Origin: Spirogloea muscicola
Taxonomy: Eukaryota > Streptophyta > Zygnematophyceae > Spirogloeales > Spirogloeaceae
Length of the DNA stretch: 32,127 bases
Assembly: GCA_009602725.1 (NCBI GenBank)
Contig: WELB01000046.1
Location: 1-32,127, forward strand
Direction: 5' to 3'
Shown: positions 1-11,921 of the stretch, one piece after another
Position numbering within the stretch: the stretch's first letter is position 1
Layout of the letters: each line of letters opens with the position of its first letter
The notes under the pieces: model-generated
The model's input: only the letters and a program-made list of their open reading frames with translations
Told to the model about the DNA's origin: nothing
Database searches by the model: none
Program-made: the position numbers and the translations under genes

Positions 1-81
1 CTCCTCCCCTCCCTCACGGCTGCTCACGGCTGCCTCCGCCCGGCACCCGCCGCTCACCTGGCCCCCTCCGCCCCCTCGCAG

Positions 82-3000
82 CCGCTGTTTGCCCAGGCCT
101 GCCCGAAAGGCTGTGGCGGCGTGGGAGTCTGCAACGCCGAGCTGGGCGTCTGCCGCTGCCCGCTCGGCCTCCGAGGTCGCCTCGCTTGCCCCCCACGTCG
201 TGCGACGTGCCGCTGGTTGGCAGCTGCATCTCTCGCCCATGTTGGGCATCCTGCACGCGGGGGCCCGGGAGACAGTCGAGGACGTGCAGAGCCGCTCAGC
301 AGCCTCATCTGCACGCGCCCCCCTCCCCTCCCGGCTTGCAGGAGTCAGCTGCGAGGAGGAGGATGAGTACCCCTGCAACTATCCCGCCATTGAGGGAATG
401 CCGCTGGGCCGCTGGGTGCTCTCCATCTGCCCTGCCTACTGCACCCGGGCTGGCATGTGCATCTGCGGGCCAGGCTCCGCCTTTCCAGACCGGCCCGTGT
501 GCGATGCGTGCGGCTTCGATACCACGTGCGTGCCCTTGTCACGCTTCACCGAGGTCACGAGTTGTTGCATCTGGAGCCTCCTGCTGTGCCCTTGCTGCGG
601 GCGTTCCAGCTGGTACCTACATCAGGATCATGGGGCATTTGGCCATCTTGAAGGGCGTGAGGCTCGATCCTGCTGTCAGTCTTTGCGCCCAAGGGCCTCG
701 AACTCATGAGACTGGTGTTGTTGGGCGTGCAGGAAGGGAGAGTGGCACAGGTACCCGCGCCTTGGCCTTCTGTATGGCAACGACAGCAGCGATGCCAACA
801 CGAGCAGCAGTGCAACACCAGGCTGGTGCAATGCCGAGCCACTTGCAGTCGCCGAGAACCGCCAGCACCTTATCCAGGAGTGCGTCTGCGGCTCCGATGG
901 TGGTCTAGGTGCACTCTGTGAGGTCATCGTCAACCTCCACCCCCTGCCTTGCTTTGGATTGCGAGTGACAGTCGAGTTGCAAGAAAAGTCCTGTCAACAA
1001 GGTCCTCTTGCTGCCAACTGTGCACTTGCTACCATGCCACACTGCACCCACAAATCAACAAACTTGTCATAGAGACATTTGTACACAAGCACAGTGCAAG
1101 TCCACCCATGTGACCGGTCATATTGCACTTCAGATCACAGTGTCCACTCTATGAAGCAAACATTCTCTGGCACTCTGGTTTGGACGAGGACAGGCTGGCG
1201 GGCAATGTATGCACTTGAAGAGGTTGAGATAGAGGGATGCAATAAGCAGTGCTTTGGGGGGGGCGGGAAGGGGCTTGGGGATTACATCAGCTGGCATGCA
1301 GAGGGGCATGCACCCATCTGCGTATATAAGTCTGCGAGCTTGTTGAGAGGGTTATACATGCAATCAGATGTGTGCAACTGACTGTATGATGATGAGTCGT
1401 GCATTTTCAATTGCGGGTGAAGCGTGAAGCTGAGCTGCAAGCTATGCAGTAGTCTCATCACATGTCAGAGCTGTGATGGTGCAGGTCAAAGTCCAGTCAT
1501 TCTGCATCAATCAGTGCTCAGGCAATGGGGTCTGCCGTGACAACGGGTTTTGCAAGGTCAGCACTGACTGCCATTGTCTGCTGGAAGCTGTGAGGCTTGC
1601 AATGTCAGTGGTCAGTTGGAGGCATCAGTTCTGGCCAGTGATCAGGTGTACTCGGGAGCAGGTGCAGTTTGCATCAGCAGCGTGCTTTGAGGAACTGGTA
1701 TTGCTCGTCCAAGAATAAGAGTCTGACCCTGGTGATCAGACTGGTGTAAAGCTTGCTGATGTTGATTCTAAATTGGCTGTTTCTGTTTCGGATGGCTGAT
1801 GAATGTAGTGCCAAGATGGGTGGTATGGTCTTGACTGTGGCACTGCTGCATCCCCACGATTGGACAACAAAACAGACCTGCCGGACAACAGTACAGGCCT
1901 GTCGGAGGCTTCATCGCCAAGTTCGTCTGAAAAAGCCAACAATCCCCTTCAGGTGCCAAGCCTGACACTCGAGCCCACTGTATCTCTGGCACTTTGCAGG
2001 AGGACCTGCATGTGTGCTGACTTGTGCCAGGGTGTATTGAAAGCTCTGCAGCAACCCTGTCATATTTCATTGTGATTGTTACAATTGCTTTCACAAAGGT
2101 TGGATCATGATTTACTGAGCATGCTACACCTGGCAACATGTATCAAAGACCACAAGGCTTAAATTTATAATAGACCACAGTTCAAAAGTGAATTCCGACC
2201 ACATTGCAAACCACTGAAAGTTGGAGAGTGCGTATGCCATACTCTCATCTCCTGGATATCTGTCATTCATTGTCCAAGTTGCACTGCTTCTCAGGGTCGC
2301 ACGGTTGTCAGACCACGACCCCTTGTCTACGTATATGATCTTCCTGGGTCCTACAACTATCAGATTCTCCAGGTCACATTCACAACTCACAAGCGGGTCC
2401 TGCAGCGGACTGTTCATGCCACAGATACGTGATATCCGCAGTAGCTGGCACCTCTTTTATGCAAGGGGCACAAGTGAAGTGACTGACTATGATGTCAGAT
2501 GTGGTCTGACAGCTCTAAGCTGGTGATGAATGCCATTACAGGGTGCATGGGCTCTGCTCAGGGCTGGTTCAACATTCTGCAGCAGCTGACCTCATATACA
2601 TGTGCTGAACCCTGGCAGCCATATTGAGCTTGGTAGCATGGCGTGCCTGTGCAAATGTGCCAGGGTCGAAAGGCAAGAGAGTACTGCCTCATCCGGCAGT
2701 ATGGGCCATTGAATGACACCTGGTATATCAATGGCATGTATGGCCTTGAGGTACAGGACCCCGCCAATCCGCCCCATGTCACCCACTGGTGGCAAGCACA
2801 CCCCTCTTGCATTTCGACTACTTTTGTTGTCATGGTAAGCTGCAAGCGAGAAGCAGACTGGCTGGCCTGATTCCCTGTGATAGAGCTTCTGCAGGTACTG
2901 GTGACAGAGGGTTTGCTTGCCAGCGAGCATCGCACGTACAATGCCAAGGAGGCAGATTACTTCTATGTTCCTGTCTTTGGAGGTTGTGCCGTTTCTCGCG

Positions 3001-5311
3001 CTGATGATTCCCCCCGCTTTTCATTGGAGGTCTGAACCAAGACTTGCCTCCATCGTCTGCTCCTTATGCTGAGTTCCAGATTAGATCTGCTGCATGGGTC
3101 TGACAAACTGGCCTGGGATGCGACAAACTGACAAAAGCTCTCTGTAAGTATGCAGAAATTTGAGGCGTCGAGACCGTGGCTGGCTGCAGAGGTCTATCTT
3201 GAAGCCCACGAACATATCCGGAACACCTACCCTTACTGGAACAACAGCCAGGGCAGAGATCATATCTGGGTGTGGAGCTTGTCGATGTCTTCTTTGGGCC
3301 ATGCCTTCAATACAATGTGAAAATCTGATGCTCCCAGGAACTTCGGTATGAGCAAATGCAACAAGCTTGTGTCAATTGGCAGATTACCTGTGGGCACGAG
3401 TGCTGAGAAGGAGGTGTGCTAGCTGCAGGCGTTTGGATGGGATGAGGGCGCCTGCTATGCACCACAGGCCATCCGCAACAGTATCCTGCTCTCGCACTGG
3501 GGCAACACTGGCAATACTCATGCAGGGTCCACAACTGCATACTGGTTAGACCGGTGGAGCGGCATGCCGGCCTCCCTCCGTGGTGATCACCCCTGCTACG
3601 ACCCCAACAAGGACATTGTGCTACCCACCTGGAAGCCGCCCGCCTTCCTGAAGCCTTTATTGCGCCTGTGGGAGAGGTGTGCATTGTGCAGCCGCTGAGC
3701 TAGCCTACTGGAGGTCTGCCTGAGATGCATTCTTCTATTGAGCTCCAGATCGTTTCATCACCCCAGCTATTGCTGACCAGGCTGATATGCTGTCTGCAAG
3801 CAGGCCAATCTCAGAGCGCCCCAACTTGTTCTACTTTGCTGGCAACTTGGGCTTTCGCTATGGGAACGGTCGTCCAGAGCCACAGTATGCCTGCTCCCAG
3901 TCTGTCCTTTGTGTTTTCCAGCTAGTGCTTTGCACTACGTTAAGGCTTGCCCTGCTATTGTGCTTTGCTGTGCTCCTTTGCCCATGAAGAGAAGCCCTCC
4001 TGACCTCAGATTTCACACCAATGCCTACTGCTTGTTACTGGTCCTCATGACTTCGCGCACCTGAATGATGTCATCACAGCTACAGCATGGGCATCAGGCA
4101 GAAAGTGGCAGAGCTCTTCGGCAGCGTTCCAGATAAGAATGGCTCGCTGGGGTCACAGGCTGAGGAGGGCGTGATCGTGAGCAGCGGACACAAACAGGAG
4201 TATGGGCAGGAGTTAGCTGCGTCGCGCTTCTGCGGGGTCTTTCCAGGAGACGGCTTCAGTGCTCGCATGGAGGATGCCGTCATGCATGGCTGCATCCCTG
4301 TCATCATACAGGTAGTTCCTCCACAAGCTGCAGAAGCAGTGATAAGGCTGTGGGGGCAGGCCACATGCAGGCATGAGTATTTTGAGTCAAGCGGCGCTAA
4401 TGGTAGACTCGGTCTCTGGACTGACTCCTCTCTGACTCGGAAGGTTTGCAATGCACTTCTCTTGTTGTTCACCTTGGGCTCTTATAACCTTCCCCACCTT
4501 TGGTACTGGCAGGATGGTATCCATCTGCCTTACGAGAATTTCTTGGACTACAGTAGTTTCTCGGTCCGAGTTGTCGAGGACGACATCCCCAGGCTGGTGA
4601 CTATTTTGAAGGTGCTTATGTCGCGGAGCACGCAGACCCAACAGACACCTCAGAGACCATTACTGGCCCGCTGTCAAGTGCAAGCACGCGGAGGTGCTCA
4701 CATAGTCATTGGTATGCTCAGCTTTCAGCAGCAGGCTTCAGAAAGACAACGACAAGCAGTCTAGTAGTGCTGCAGAAGTTGCTGAAGTTGGAAGTTACCC
4801 CTCTCACAGGCATACAGTGAGGAGAGAGTGGAGCAGATGTGGGGAGCCGTGCAGGGCTTATGGCAGCGCTGGTCATGGCACTCAGTGCTGCGACTGGAAA
4901 CGAATCGTCAATGGGCGCTTGGGCGCCCAATTTCAACTCTGATTGATGATTTGGACATCCTCAAGTCTGATGATGCTCTCACGACACTTCTTCAGGTATG
5001 TGAATGGCTGATGGAGGTGAGGGACTCTGTGAGCAGATGCCTTCTGTGGGACACTGTGCTTTCTAAGCACCGAGCTGCAGCAGTGACAATCGAAGCAGTG
5101 GTGTCCTGCTATATCAGATCATGGCGCAACATGTCTTGTTGTTTCCTACATTCACAACCTGTCAAACACAACACACAACACTACAGGACATCAATGTCTG
5201 ATCTGGCGGGCTATGTCTGTGTTTTCAAATCAGATCCTACACTACAAGCTTTACAACGATCCATGGCGACTCCATAAGCAAGTACAGGAGTCAGTTGGTC
5301 AGTCAACTTAG
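82..5311 (+). CDS. EGF-domain exostosin-like glycosyltransferase (GT47 type), 5' partial
   Basis: Exons I can join in frame: 82-175, 342-525, 733-922, 1485-1556, 2312-2372, about 2664-2750, 2895-3029, 3156-3269, 3429-3676, 3804-3884, 4080-4311, 4513-4611, 4810-4995, 5234-5311 (TAG). Exon(s) between 1557 and 2311 are unresolved, and the N-terminus lies left of the window. The product opens with EGF-like modules (CPKGCGGVGVCNAELGVCRC, later CSGNGVCRDNGFCK). The exostosin core follows: RPRPLVYVYDLPGSYN, EADYFYVPVFGGC, PYWNNSQGRDHIW, FGWDEGACYAP, GDHPCYDPNKDIVLPTWK, NLFYFAGNLGFRY, and the donor-site-like stretch FCGVFPGDGFSARMEDAVMH. Exostosin-family enzymes transfer sugars in the Golgi, and algal and plant members make wall or surface glycans; the acceptor here is unknown. 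Splice sites are supported by equal exon lengths in the inverted copy at 8182-11202 (248, 81, 232, 99 and 186 nt). All resolved exons are open, so this is the likely functional copy. Confidence 0.85.
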
Positions 5312-5354
5312 GCTTATTGTGGCTACGGTTCCGAACCCTTGTCCATTCTTCGAT

Positions 5355-5374
5355 GGGCTGGCTTTTCACAGCCC
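5355..5374 (+). repeat. Retroelement 3'-tail hairpin copy
   Basis: GGGCTGGC and ACAGCCC form a short stem. The flank is TCCATTCTTC on the left and a CTCGCCCCCTGGGAAGAG-type right side. This resembles the copies at 11610-11629 and 18608-18627 (read on the minus strand), where GGGCTG...CAGCCC is followed by TTGCCCCC and GAGTGCCACTTCT. It lies in what should be the 3' UTR of the exostosin gene. Confidence 0.5.
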
Positions 5375-6187
5375 TCGCCCCCTGGGAAGAGCTGCTTCTT
5401 CTTCTGAGCCCTACTCCTCTACAGTTACCAACTCCGTCCAATAACATTTCGAAGTTTCAGACGATCTTCATATTAGTCCCTTTTCTTTCGAGTAATCAAG
5501 ATTAATGCTCAGATTAATGCTCAGGTCTTCACTGAAGAAGAATGCAGTCACAGCTTACCGCTTATAGTAACAGATTGGACAGATAGGCAAGAGAAAGTGA
5601 CATCACATTCTTGCGTCAAACTTTCAGGAACACTCTAAGCAAGCAACCGTGAGTGCACAAGGGATTTGCTCAGTCGTTGAAGAAAGCCCAGTGTTGTTCT
5701 ACAGAAAGTCAAAGGCTGCAGATGGTCTGGCGAGCAAGCTCGTACCTGGTTATTGAGGGCTGTGCCAGCAACCCGGTTTAGGTTGAGTTGTGGCTAATCT
5801 CATGCCCCTTGTCCGTAAGTATCTCCCAGAGATTTATTGACAAGGATGCTGAGCTCTACATTTTCAGGGGCTTCAGCGTGTAGCGGAGGACTGCATGAGG
5901 AAAGGCATACTGAAAATTGTTTGACATCAGGCCCTTTCTCTTTGGGAGAGCCACTTCCCAAGCTGCTGCCACTCTGGAGAGTTCCTACAACCTTGATATC
6001 ATACCAGCCAACTTCCATCCACGATCATGGTTTTTTCCACCTCTCGGTGCTAGCTTTTGCTAGCGCGAGAATAATAAATTGTATGCTTGATATGTAGGCG
6101 CGAAAATAGTCAGTACGTACGTGAGGATGTGTATGAAACATGGCCAAGCAGTGTGGACAGCCGAGTAATGAAGGTATCTGCATGTGA

Positions 6188-6673
6188 CCCTTCAATGTCA
6201 GTCCTGCCAGTACACGTACACAGCCTCCTGCATTAGCATATAGGAAGGCCAACAGGCGGTCTTACACACGAGCGGCGGCTCAAACGGCCAGCGTACAAGA
6301 AGCACAGAGCTGGGCGAGCAACATCATTGAAGCGGCGCAAGAGTACCACGCTTCACAGAGCCCAATAGCCGTTGGGCAGCAACTTGAACGGGCTGGCGGC
6401 AGAGAAGGCTCACCTCCAAGAAGCCTGACGAGATGGCAGCAGTTGCGTGAGTCGCCGGTCAGCCCGTGGTACTCTGCTCCGCAGATCTTCCACAACCTTG
6501 TGGCTCGCGCTTGCAGGTACTCACTCAGCTTACGTTTGTACTCTTGCCTGTGGTGTTGCTCGTTGCTTGACCATCTTCAGTACAGGGATCACAAAGTTGC
6601 GGACAATCAATCCCATGTTAGACAGCGGGGTTGTTGGGATGCTCAGACGAATGTAATGAGTCAACGAATCTGA
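6188..6673 (+). other. Unidentified open reading frame or exon
   Basis: This 162-codon frame is open from just after a TGA to a TGA at 6673. Its middle part (about 6254-6515) has a coding-like, alanine- and glutamine-rich composition with the stretches WASNIIEAAQEYHASQS and SPWYSAPQIFHNLVARACR. The latter is followed by GCTTGCAG|GTACTC, which looks like a splice donor, so the true exon may end near 6517. I do not recognise the protein. There is no supporting homologous copy elsewhere in the window. Confidence 0.25.
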
Positions 6674-8589
6674 GAGGAGAGGCAAAGAAGCTGTTCCAAG
6701 GGGGGCGATGGCCTTGGATGGCCAGACCAAATGGTGTGTACACGGGAAGTCGCAAGTCGGATGCTAGCAGCCGAGGTAGGAGTCAGCCCGCCTACAGCCT
6801 GAGGCGGCAGCAAGGACACGGCCAGCACACTGATGCGCGGCATAAGCCAGGGAAGCTAGGGAGAGAAGGGATACTCGATTCTCGGTGATCCGGTGAACAT
6901 GTCTGCCAGCCTGATGTTGTGCGGTGTCGGTACCAGCAGAGCGGCCATGCAGCACCGAAGGAGCAGCGACCATGCAAATATGAGCTCAACAGGACAACAG
7001 TCGTGGTGTGACAGACTGGTGCGGGGGCTCCCTCACACAAAAAGCGGCTGGCCCATAGCAGCAAGTGGCTTGCGACGGCCACATGCACGGGCAAGGGCCA
7101 ACGAGCCCTGGCCACACTTGGACGCAACTGCATGCAGACTTCGCCAGCTCGCCAGGTGGTGCCTGCCGCCAGGCGGCAGCACGTCCAGCGAAGGGATCAG
7201 CGATTCCCAGCCACTTGACCGTCACATCTGCTGCTATATCAGCCGCAAATAGCCTGTCTCTGATAGACGAGACGAATAAACTGCAGCCGGCTCGTGATTG
7301 GTCTACAGCAATCAGTTCTTGGCAGACCTCTACTCCTCTTCTCCCACTTTGGCTTGACTTGGCCACGCTTTGATTTCATGCGCACTGCGCGCCTTCTCTC
7401 CCACCTTCCCCTAATGACCATGCGCACTCCTCTGTGCTTCAGCTTGGCAATCGGCGTCCCCGCCACCTCAAGGGGAAGACGCAATACCCATGCCATGAAG
7501 ACCGGCCCATCCCGTATGTGATGGCACAAACTCTCAACCGCTAGCATTGTACAGCGGGCCAAGCACCGTACAAAGGTCCAGCATCGTGGCCGTGTGTTTG
7601 ATATTGAAGACATTATTGAAGACAAGTCCTTGCAAAAGTTGCAAGACATAATCACGGAGCCGAATTATCATCGGCACTGCAATGTGCACCGATGTATATC
7701 ATCTCCCTCATCCACAGGGATCAATTGCATGTGTAGGGTTTCGCACCCAATTCTATGGCGGGGTTGTGTACTCAGCTTTTTGGGACACAACCCCTTATAT
7801 GGATACATGATAGCAAGTCAACTTGTGACTCAAAGCCTAAATTACTGAAGTGGCTCCTCTGAAAGGCACGGCTGGGAATGGCCAGCCAAAGGGACTGACA
7901 AGTAGTGCCCCATCAGGCTTTGGGAAATTCTTCATACTGGCTGCTTGCATTCTGAACGCAAGCAAAGAGGCTCGGACTTGTTGATGGGTTCCACCAAAAA
8001 GGTCGACTGTCACTTGATATGTCGAATCTTGGATACTCCAGATTGTAGACTAATATCATAAGCTATCTGTGATGCGGAAGCTCTTCACAAGTCGTGAAGT
8101 TACTGGCTCAGAGATGCTGCTTGGCCCACTTGTGGAGCACTGTTGTTGCTTGAGGCCAGAGGCACAGCTTCAAGCTTGCATTTAAGGAAAGAGCCACTTC
8201 AACAGCGAATCAAACATGAGGCCCCATCCATGTTTGTATCTTGCATCAACTCGCCATGGGTCATTGTAGAGCTTGTAGTGCAAAATCTGATGCACGAGTG
8301 CGCTGTAGTCAGTGGTCATCTGCCTTACGTTGTCAGCAGGAGCTCGACCTATGCAGGTCTATCAAGCTACACAGGCAGAGCTGTTCTTCAGCAGAGCAAA
8401 AGTTGTTGACGGCATCGCAACAATACCTGAAACAGCGAAGAGAGTGCATCATCATTGGAAAGGATGTCCAGTTCGTCGATCCGGTGGTCACTTGGACGCG
8501 CAAGTGCCAATTGGCGCTCAGTTTCCAAGCGCAGGACGGAGTGCCATGACCAGCGCTGCCATACGTTTTGCACCACGCCCCACATCTGC

Positions 8590-8636
8590 TCCACTTCCTC
8601 ATCACCGTATGCCTGTCGATCCTCATCACCATATGC
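8590..8636 (-). repeat. 24-bp tandem duplication at a splice acceptor
   Basis: On the minus strand the sequence GACAG|GCATAYGGTGATGAGGA occurs twice in a row, giving exon starts at 8636 or 8612. Only 8612 gives the 186-nt exon length of the forward gene. Using 8636 would add eight codons in frame. Confidence 0.6.
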
Positions 8637-10579
8637 CTGTCGAATAGGTCAGGTCCAGCTTCAGGTTCTCATCATCACGACTTGTTTTTTGCTTCCCCAT
8701 TTCAAGCTTGTCCTTGACCCTTGAGCATGCCAGCCTGCCAGCCTGCCAGCTTTCGGAGGCATCTCAACAGCACCAGGCTCGGGCGCAGGTGCAACAGGCA
8801 GCATTGGAATGAGCTAGTTGTGCCGCATGACATGTTGCCTCTGTGTGATCCAGAATGTCACCACCTTCAATATTGTCACCAGCTTGCATATGTCCTCCTC
8901 CGCGATTCGTACCGTGAAGCTGGAGTAATTCAGGAAATTCTCATACGGTAGGTATATCCCATCCTGACACAGAAAAGGCACAAAGATCAGTTGTGCCACG
9001 AGCAATCTTTGAATCCAGCAAGAAGAGGGTTGAGTGATGTACGAAGTTGGCAAGTTCCACGATCAAGTGCTCAACAGTCCTACCGTGAAGGGAAGAAAAC
9101 CTGACACTACACCCGCAGCCCCACATGAGCAGTCGCGCTTTGCAAGTGCGCAGGATCCACCTGTACGACGACAGGTATGCACCCGTGGAGGATGGCGTCC
9201 TCCATGCGGGCGCTGAAGCCATCTCCCGGGAAAACCCCACAGAAGCGCGATGCAGCCAGCCCCTGGCTGTAGTCCTCCGCATGCCCGTTGAGCACCACAA
9301 CGCCAGCTTCCGCCAGTGACCCCACCAAGCCGTCGTTGTCTGGAGTGCTTCCAAAGAGCCGTGCCACCTTCTGTCTGATCCCCATGCTGTAGCTGCAACA
9401 AGTACATCCACCATGATAGAGTGGTAAGCCGTGATCCAGATCACAAGCGACGGAAATGCTGTCTCGACATAGACAGCAGGCAAGGACATACTGCTATGAA
9501 GGAAGCAGGGAAGGGCCTACACGAGAAGCACCGGTCGCCTGGTAGCAGAAACCACATGACATTCATGAGCGGGTGGGAGCAGGGCATACTCCGTCTCGGG
9601 GCGACCATCCTGGTACCGGAAGCCCAAGTTGCCCGCGAAGTAGAACAAGTTGGTACGCTCTGAAACTGGCCTGATTGCAGACACTCTTGATCACAAATGG
9701 TTGGCGGGAGACAGCAACCTCTGAGCTTGCCACATGTGCACAGGCAACAAGGCAGTGGATGCTGGTGAGCATCCGCAGAATGCGCATGCACACCTCTCCC
9801 ATAGGCGCAGTGATGGTTGCAGGAAGGCGGGCGACTTCCAGGCGGGTAGCACAATGTCCTTGTCAGGGTCGTAGCAAGGGTGATCGCCGTGGAGGGAGGC
9901 GGGTAGGACATCCCAAAGGTCGTAGACAAACGCTGTCGTGGACCCTGGATGAGCGCTGCCAGTGTTGCCCCAGTGCGAGAGCATGATGCTGTTCCAGATG
10001 GCCTGGGGCGCATAGCAGGCGCCCTCGTCCCACCCAAACGCCTGCAAGCAGCGCAACTTGTCCTCTGAATCACCGGAGAACCAGTGTCAAATCAGTGGTT
10101 CAAGGCTGGAAGGTGCACAGCTGGCACATCCGCTACTTAAAGCTCGTGAGCCACAGAAATGGCAGCATGACGGGAGCCCGTGCCAGCCAGTAGACATTGA
10201 CGAGGAGCAGGCGGCACACCCAGATGTGATCTCTGCCTTGGCTGTTGTTCCAGTAAGGGTAGGTGTCCCGGATGTGTTGGTTCGGGGAAGGGTTTGTGTC
10301 ATGACCTCACAGAATGCACCTGTGCGGCCTTCGACATCGTCACAGCGGCACTCCTGCAGGAGGTGCTGGCGGCCTTCAGCAACTGCTACCGGGTCTGCAT
10401 TGCACCACCCTGGTGTGTCGCTGCTGCTGTGGCCGTACAGGAGGTCGTGGCGCGGGTACATGGCCCAGTCCTCCTGCCTGCAGGCCCGGAGAGGTGCGTT
10501 GTCAATCTCTCCTCAAGTCGCGAGAGGATGGCATCTATCGAGGCCAGGATGCAGCTCAGCAGACTCCTCGGTGTGCCCC

Positions 10580-10580
<1 letters not shown>

Positions 10581-10614
<34 letters not shown>
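10581..10614. repeat. Poly-C run (34 nt)
   Basis: An uninterrupted homopolymer in the intron between pseudogene exons 10718-10903 and 10306-10477. A similar 32-nt C run with an adjacent N is at 23941-23973, inside an intron of the succinyl-CoA ligase gene. Lengths of such runs are often unreliable in assemblies. Confidence 0.9.
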
Positions 10615-10617
<3 letters not shown>

Positions 10618-11202
10618 CCCGGAGTGGGCATGAGCTGGCACGCCCCCAGCAAGAGCATGCCGGGCACGCGCAGCAGACCTGGCAAGTGAGTGAGGGGCAA
10701 GTTTGCTCGTCACGTACGCGGTGTCAAAGCCGCACATCTGGGGGACGGGGCGGTCTGGGAAGGCAGAGCCTGGCCCGCAGACGCACTTGGCGACCGTGTG
10801 TTGCAATGGGCTGGGCAGATCGAGACGACCCACTTGCCCAGCGGCATGCCCTCGGCGGCCGGCCAGTTGCAGGGGTGCTCATCGTCCTCCTCGCAGGCGG
10901 CCCCTGGAGCCCGAGGTGAGGCAGCGAGCCGGCAGCATCAGCGAGAGATGGGGCAGAGCGCCTGACCTGGTCGAGCGGATCAGCCTCCTGCGGTCTGCTG
11001 GCCCCGGCCGGGGCCGTCCGGCCGGGAGGCAGGGACCCGGCCCTGCCTGGCGTGCATAAACGGCTCGCTGGCCAGAACGGCACAGAGCTGCGAGGGGAGC
11101 GGGGAGACCTCGGTAGCCGAGCGGGCAGCGGCAGACGCCCAGCTCGCGGTTGCACACTCCCACGCCGCTACAGTCGCCCGGGCAGGGCTTGGCGAACAGG
11201 CG

Positions 11203-11490
11203 CTGCGGGCGGCAAGGCGGCAGCCCCAGGCTCGTGTCAGCAGCACGGCAGGTGGATGTGGCCCTAGGGGCGCACGGGCGGAGGTGGCGGGCGCCACGCC
11301 AGGCGAGGGGGCGGGGCGGCAGAGGGCCGGACCTCGTGCACGGTCGCGGAGGCGGCGCNGCGCGAGCAGGGCGCGGCGGCGGCAGGGCCAGGGCGGGGGG
11401 GCGTCGCCGCGGAGCATGGCCGCCCCGCCTGCCCATCACCAGCTCGGCCTGCGCCTTGCACCGCGGACAAGAGAAGGAAGGCACTGGGAG
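11203..11490 (-). other. Low-complexity GC-rich region upstream of the pseudogene
   Basis: Very GC-rich, with one ambiguous base at 11359. It ends in a good acceptor (CCGCCCGCAG) for the EGF exon at 11109-11202. It may hold the first exon and promoter of the inverted exostosin copy, but no signal anchor or recognisable N-terminal peptide is visible. Confidence 0.35.
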
Positions 11491-11720
11491 CACGAGGGAG
11501 AGAGCACTTGAAAGAGAAAGCGGCTGCTGATATGAAAGAATCGGCTGTGAGAGAGAGAAGAAGCACTTGAAAGCTCTGCGAGAAGAAGTGGCACTCCGAA
11601 TGGGGGCAAGGGCTGCAAAAAGCCAGCCCAGAAAAGAATTGACAAAGGTTCGAAGGGGCCGGAAAAAACAAGAAGAAGAAGGCTCGCCCATAGAGAAAGA
11701 AGAGAAAAATTTCGTGTATT
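11490..11720 (-). mobile_element. Retroelement 3'-tail fragment
   Basis: On the minus strand this contains, in order, the CTCTATGGGCGAGC tail motif, the hairpin at 11610-11629 (GGGCTGGCTTTTTGCAGCCC) with TTGCCCCC and GAGTGCCACTTCTT, and a block at about 11513-11549. That block recurs at about 22519-22555 (CGGCTGCTGATATGAAAGA core, same orientation). These are the sequences found at the 3' ends of the reverse-transcriptase elements in this window. No coding remnant is recognisable in this piece. Confidence 0.55.
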
Positions 11721-11921
11721 TGAAACAAACATAGGCCAATGGCCAAGTACGAAGGCAAGCAAGCACATCTAAATATCTACATAACCTACAGCAGGTTGAC
11801 CCGCTCAAAATCCACGGGTCAAAACATAAAGGTCGCTAACCGATGCATGAATACTAGACGTCAGGTACGAAGCCCTTCTGTCACCAACTAGAGAAAGAAG
11901 AAGAAGGCTCGCCCATAAAGA

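Larger units (their letters stand above)
5312..8181. other. Intergenic region between convergent exostosin copies
   Basis: This 2.9-kb stretch separates the stop of the forward exostosin gene from the stop of the inverted pseudogene. It holds a retroelement tail hairpin 44 nt after the first stop and an unidentified open frame at 6188-6673. There is also a minus-strand frame at 7239-7655 (138 codons, basic, rich in Arg and Lys), which I do not recognise and which may be chance. I see no other conserved protein, tRNA or rRNA here. Confidence 0.6.
8182..11202 (-). pseudogene. Inverted, internally deleted exostosin-like pseudogene
   Basis: This is the second, inverted copy of the exostosin gene at 82-5311. 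Exons on the minus strand: 11109-11202 (EGF), 10718-10903, 10306-10477, remnant 10220-10285, 9794-10041, 9590-9670, 9161-9392, 8865-8963, 8427-8612, 8182-8286 (TAA). Five of these have exactly the lengths of the forward copy. Two lesions are visible. First, 10718-10903 is 186 nt against 184 nt, so the frame is lost between ICPAHCNT and AKCVCGPG. Second, the material equivalent to forward positions 923 to about 3208 is missing. That region carries the second EGF module, the YVYDLP start of the catalytic core, EADYFYVPV and a splice acceptor. The C-terminal half, including FCGVFPGDGFSARMEDAILH, is well kept. A possible first exon lies upstream (ATG at 11417), but it is low complexity and contains an N at 11359. 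Confidence 0.85.

Noticed and set aside
1321-1330. TATATAAG promoter-like motif
   Set aside because: It lies inside an intron of the exostosin gene with no gene start downstream.
7239-7655. Minus-strand 138-codon basic protein
   Set aside because: No recognisable motif, no splice or start context, and an equally open frame exists on the other strand.
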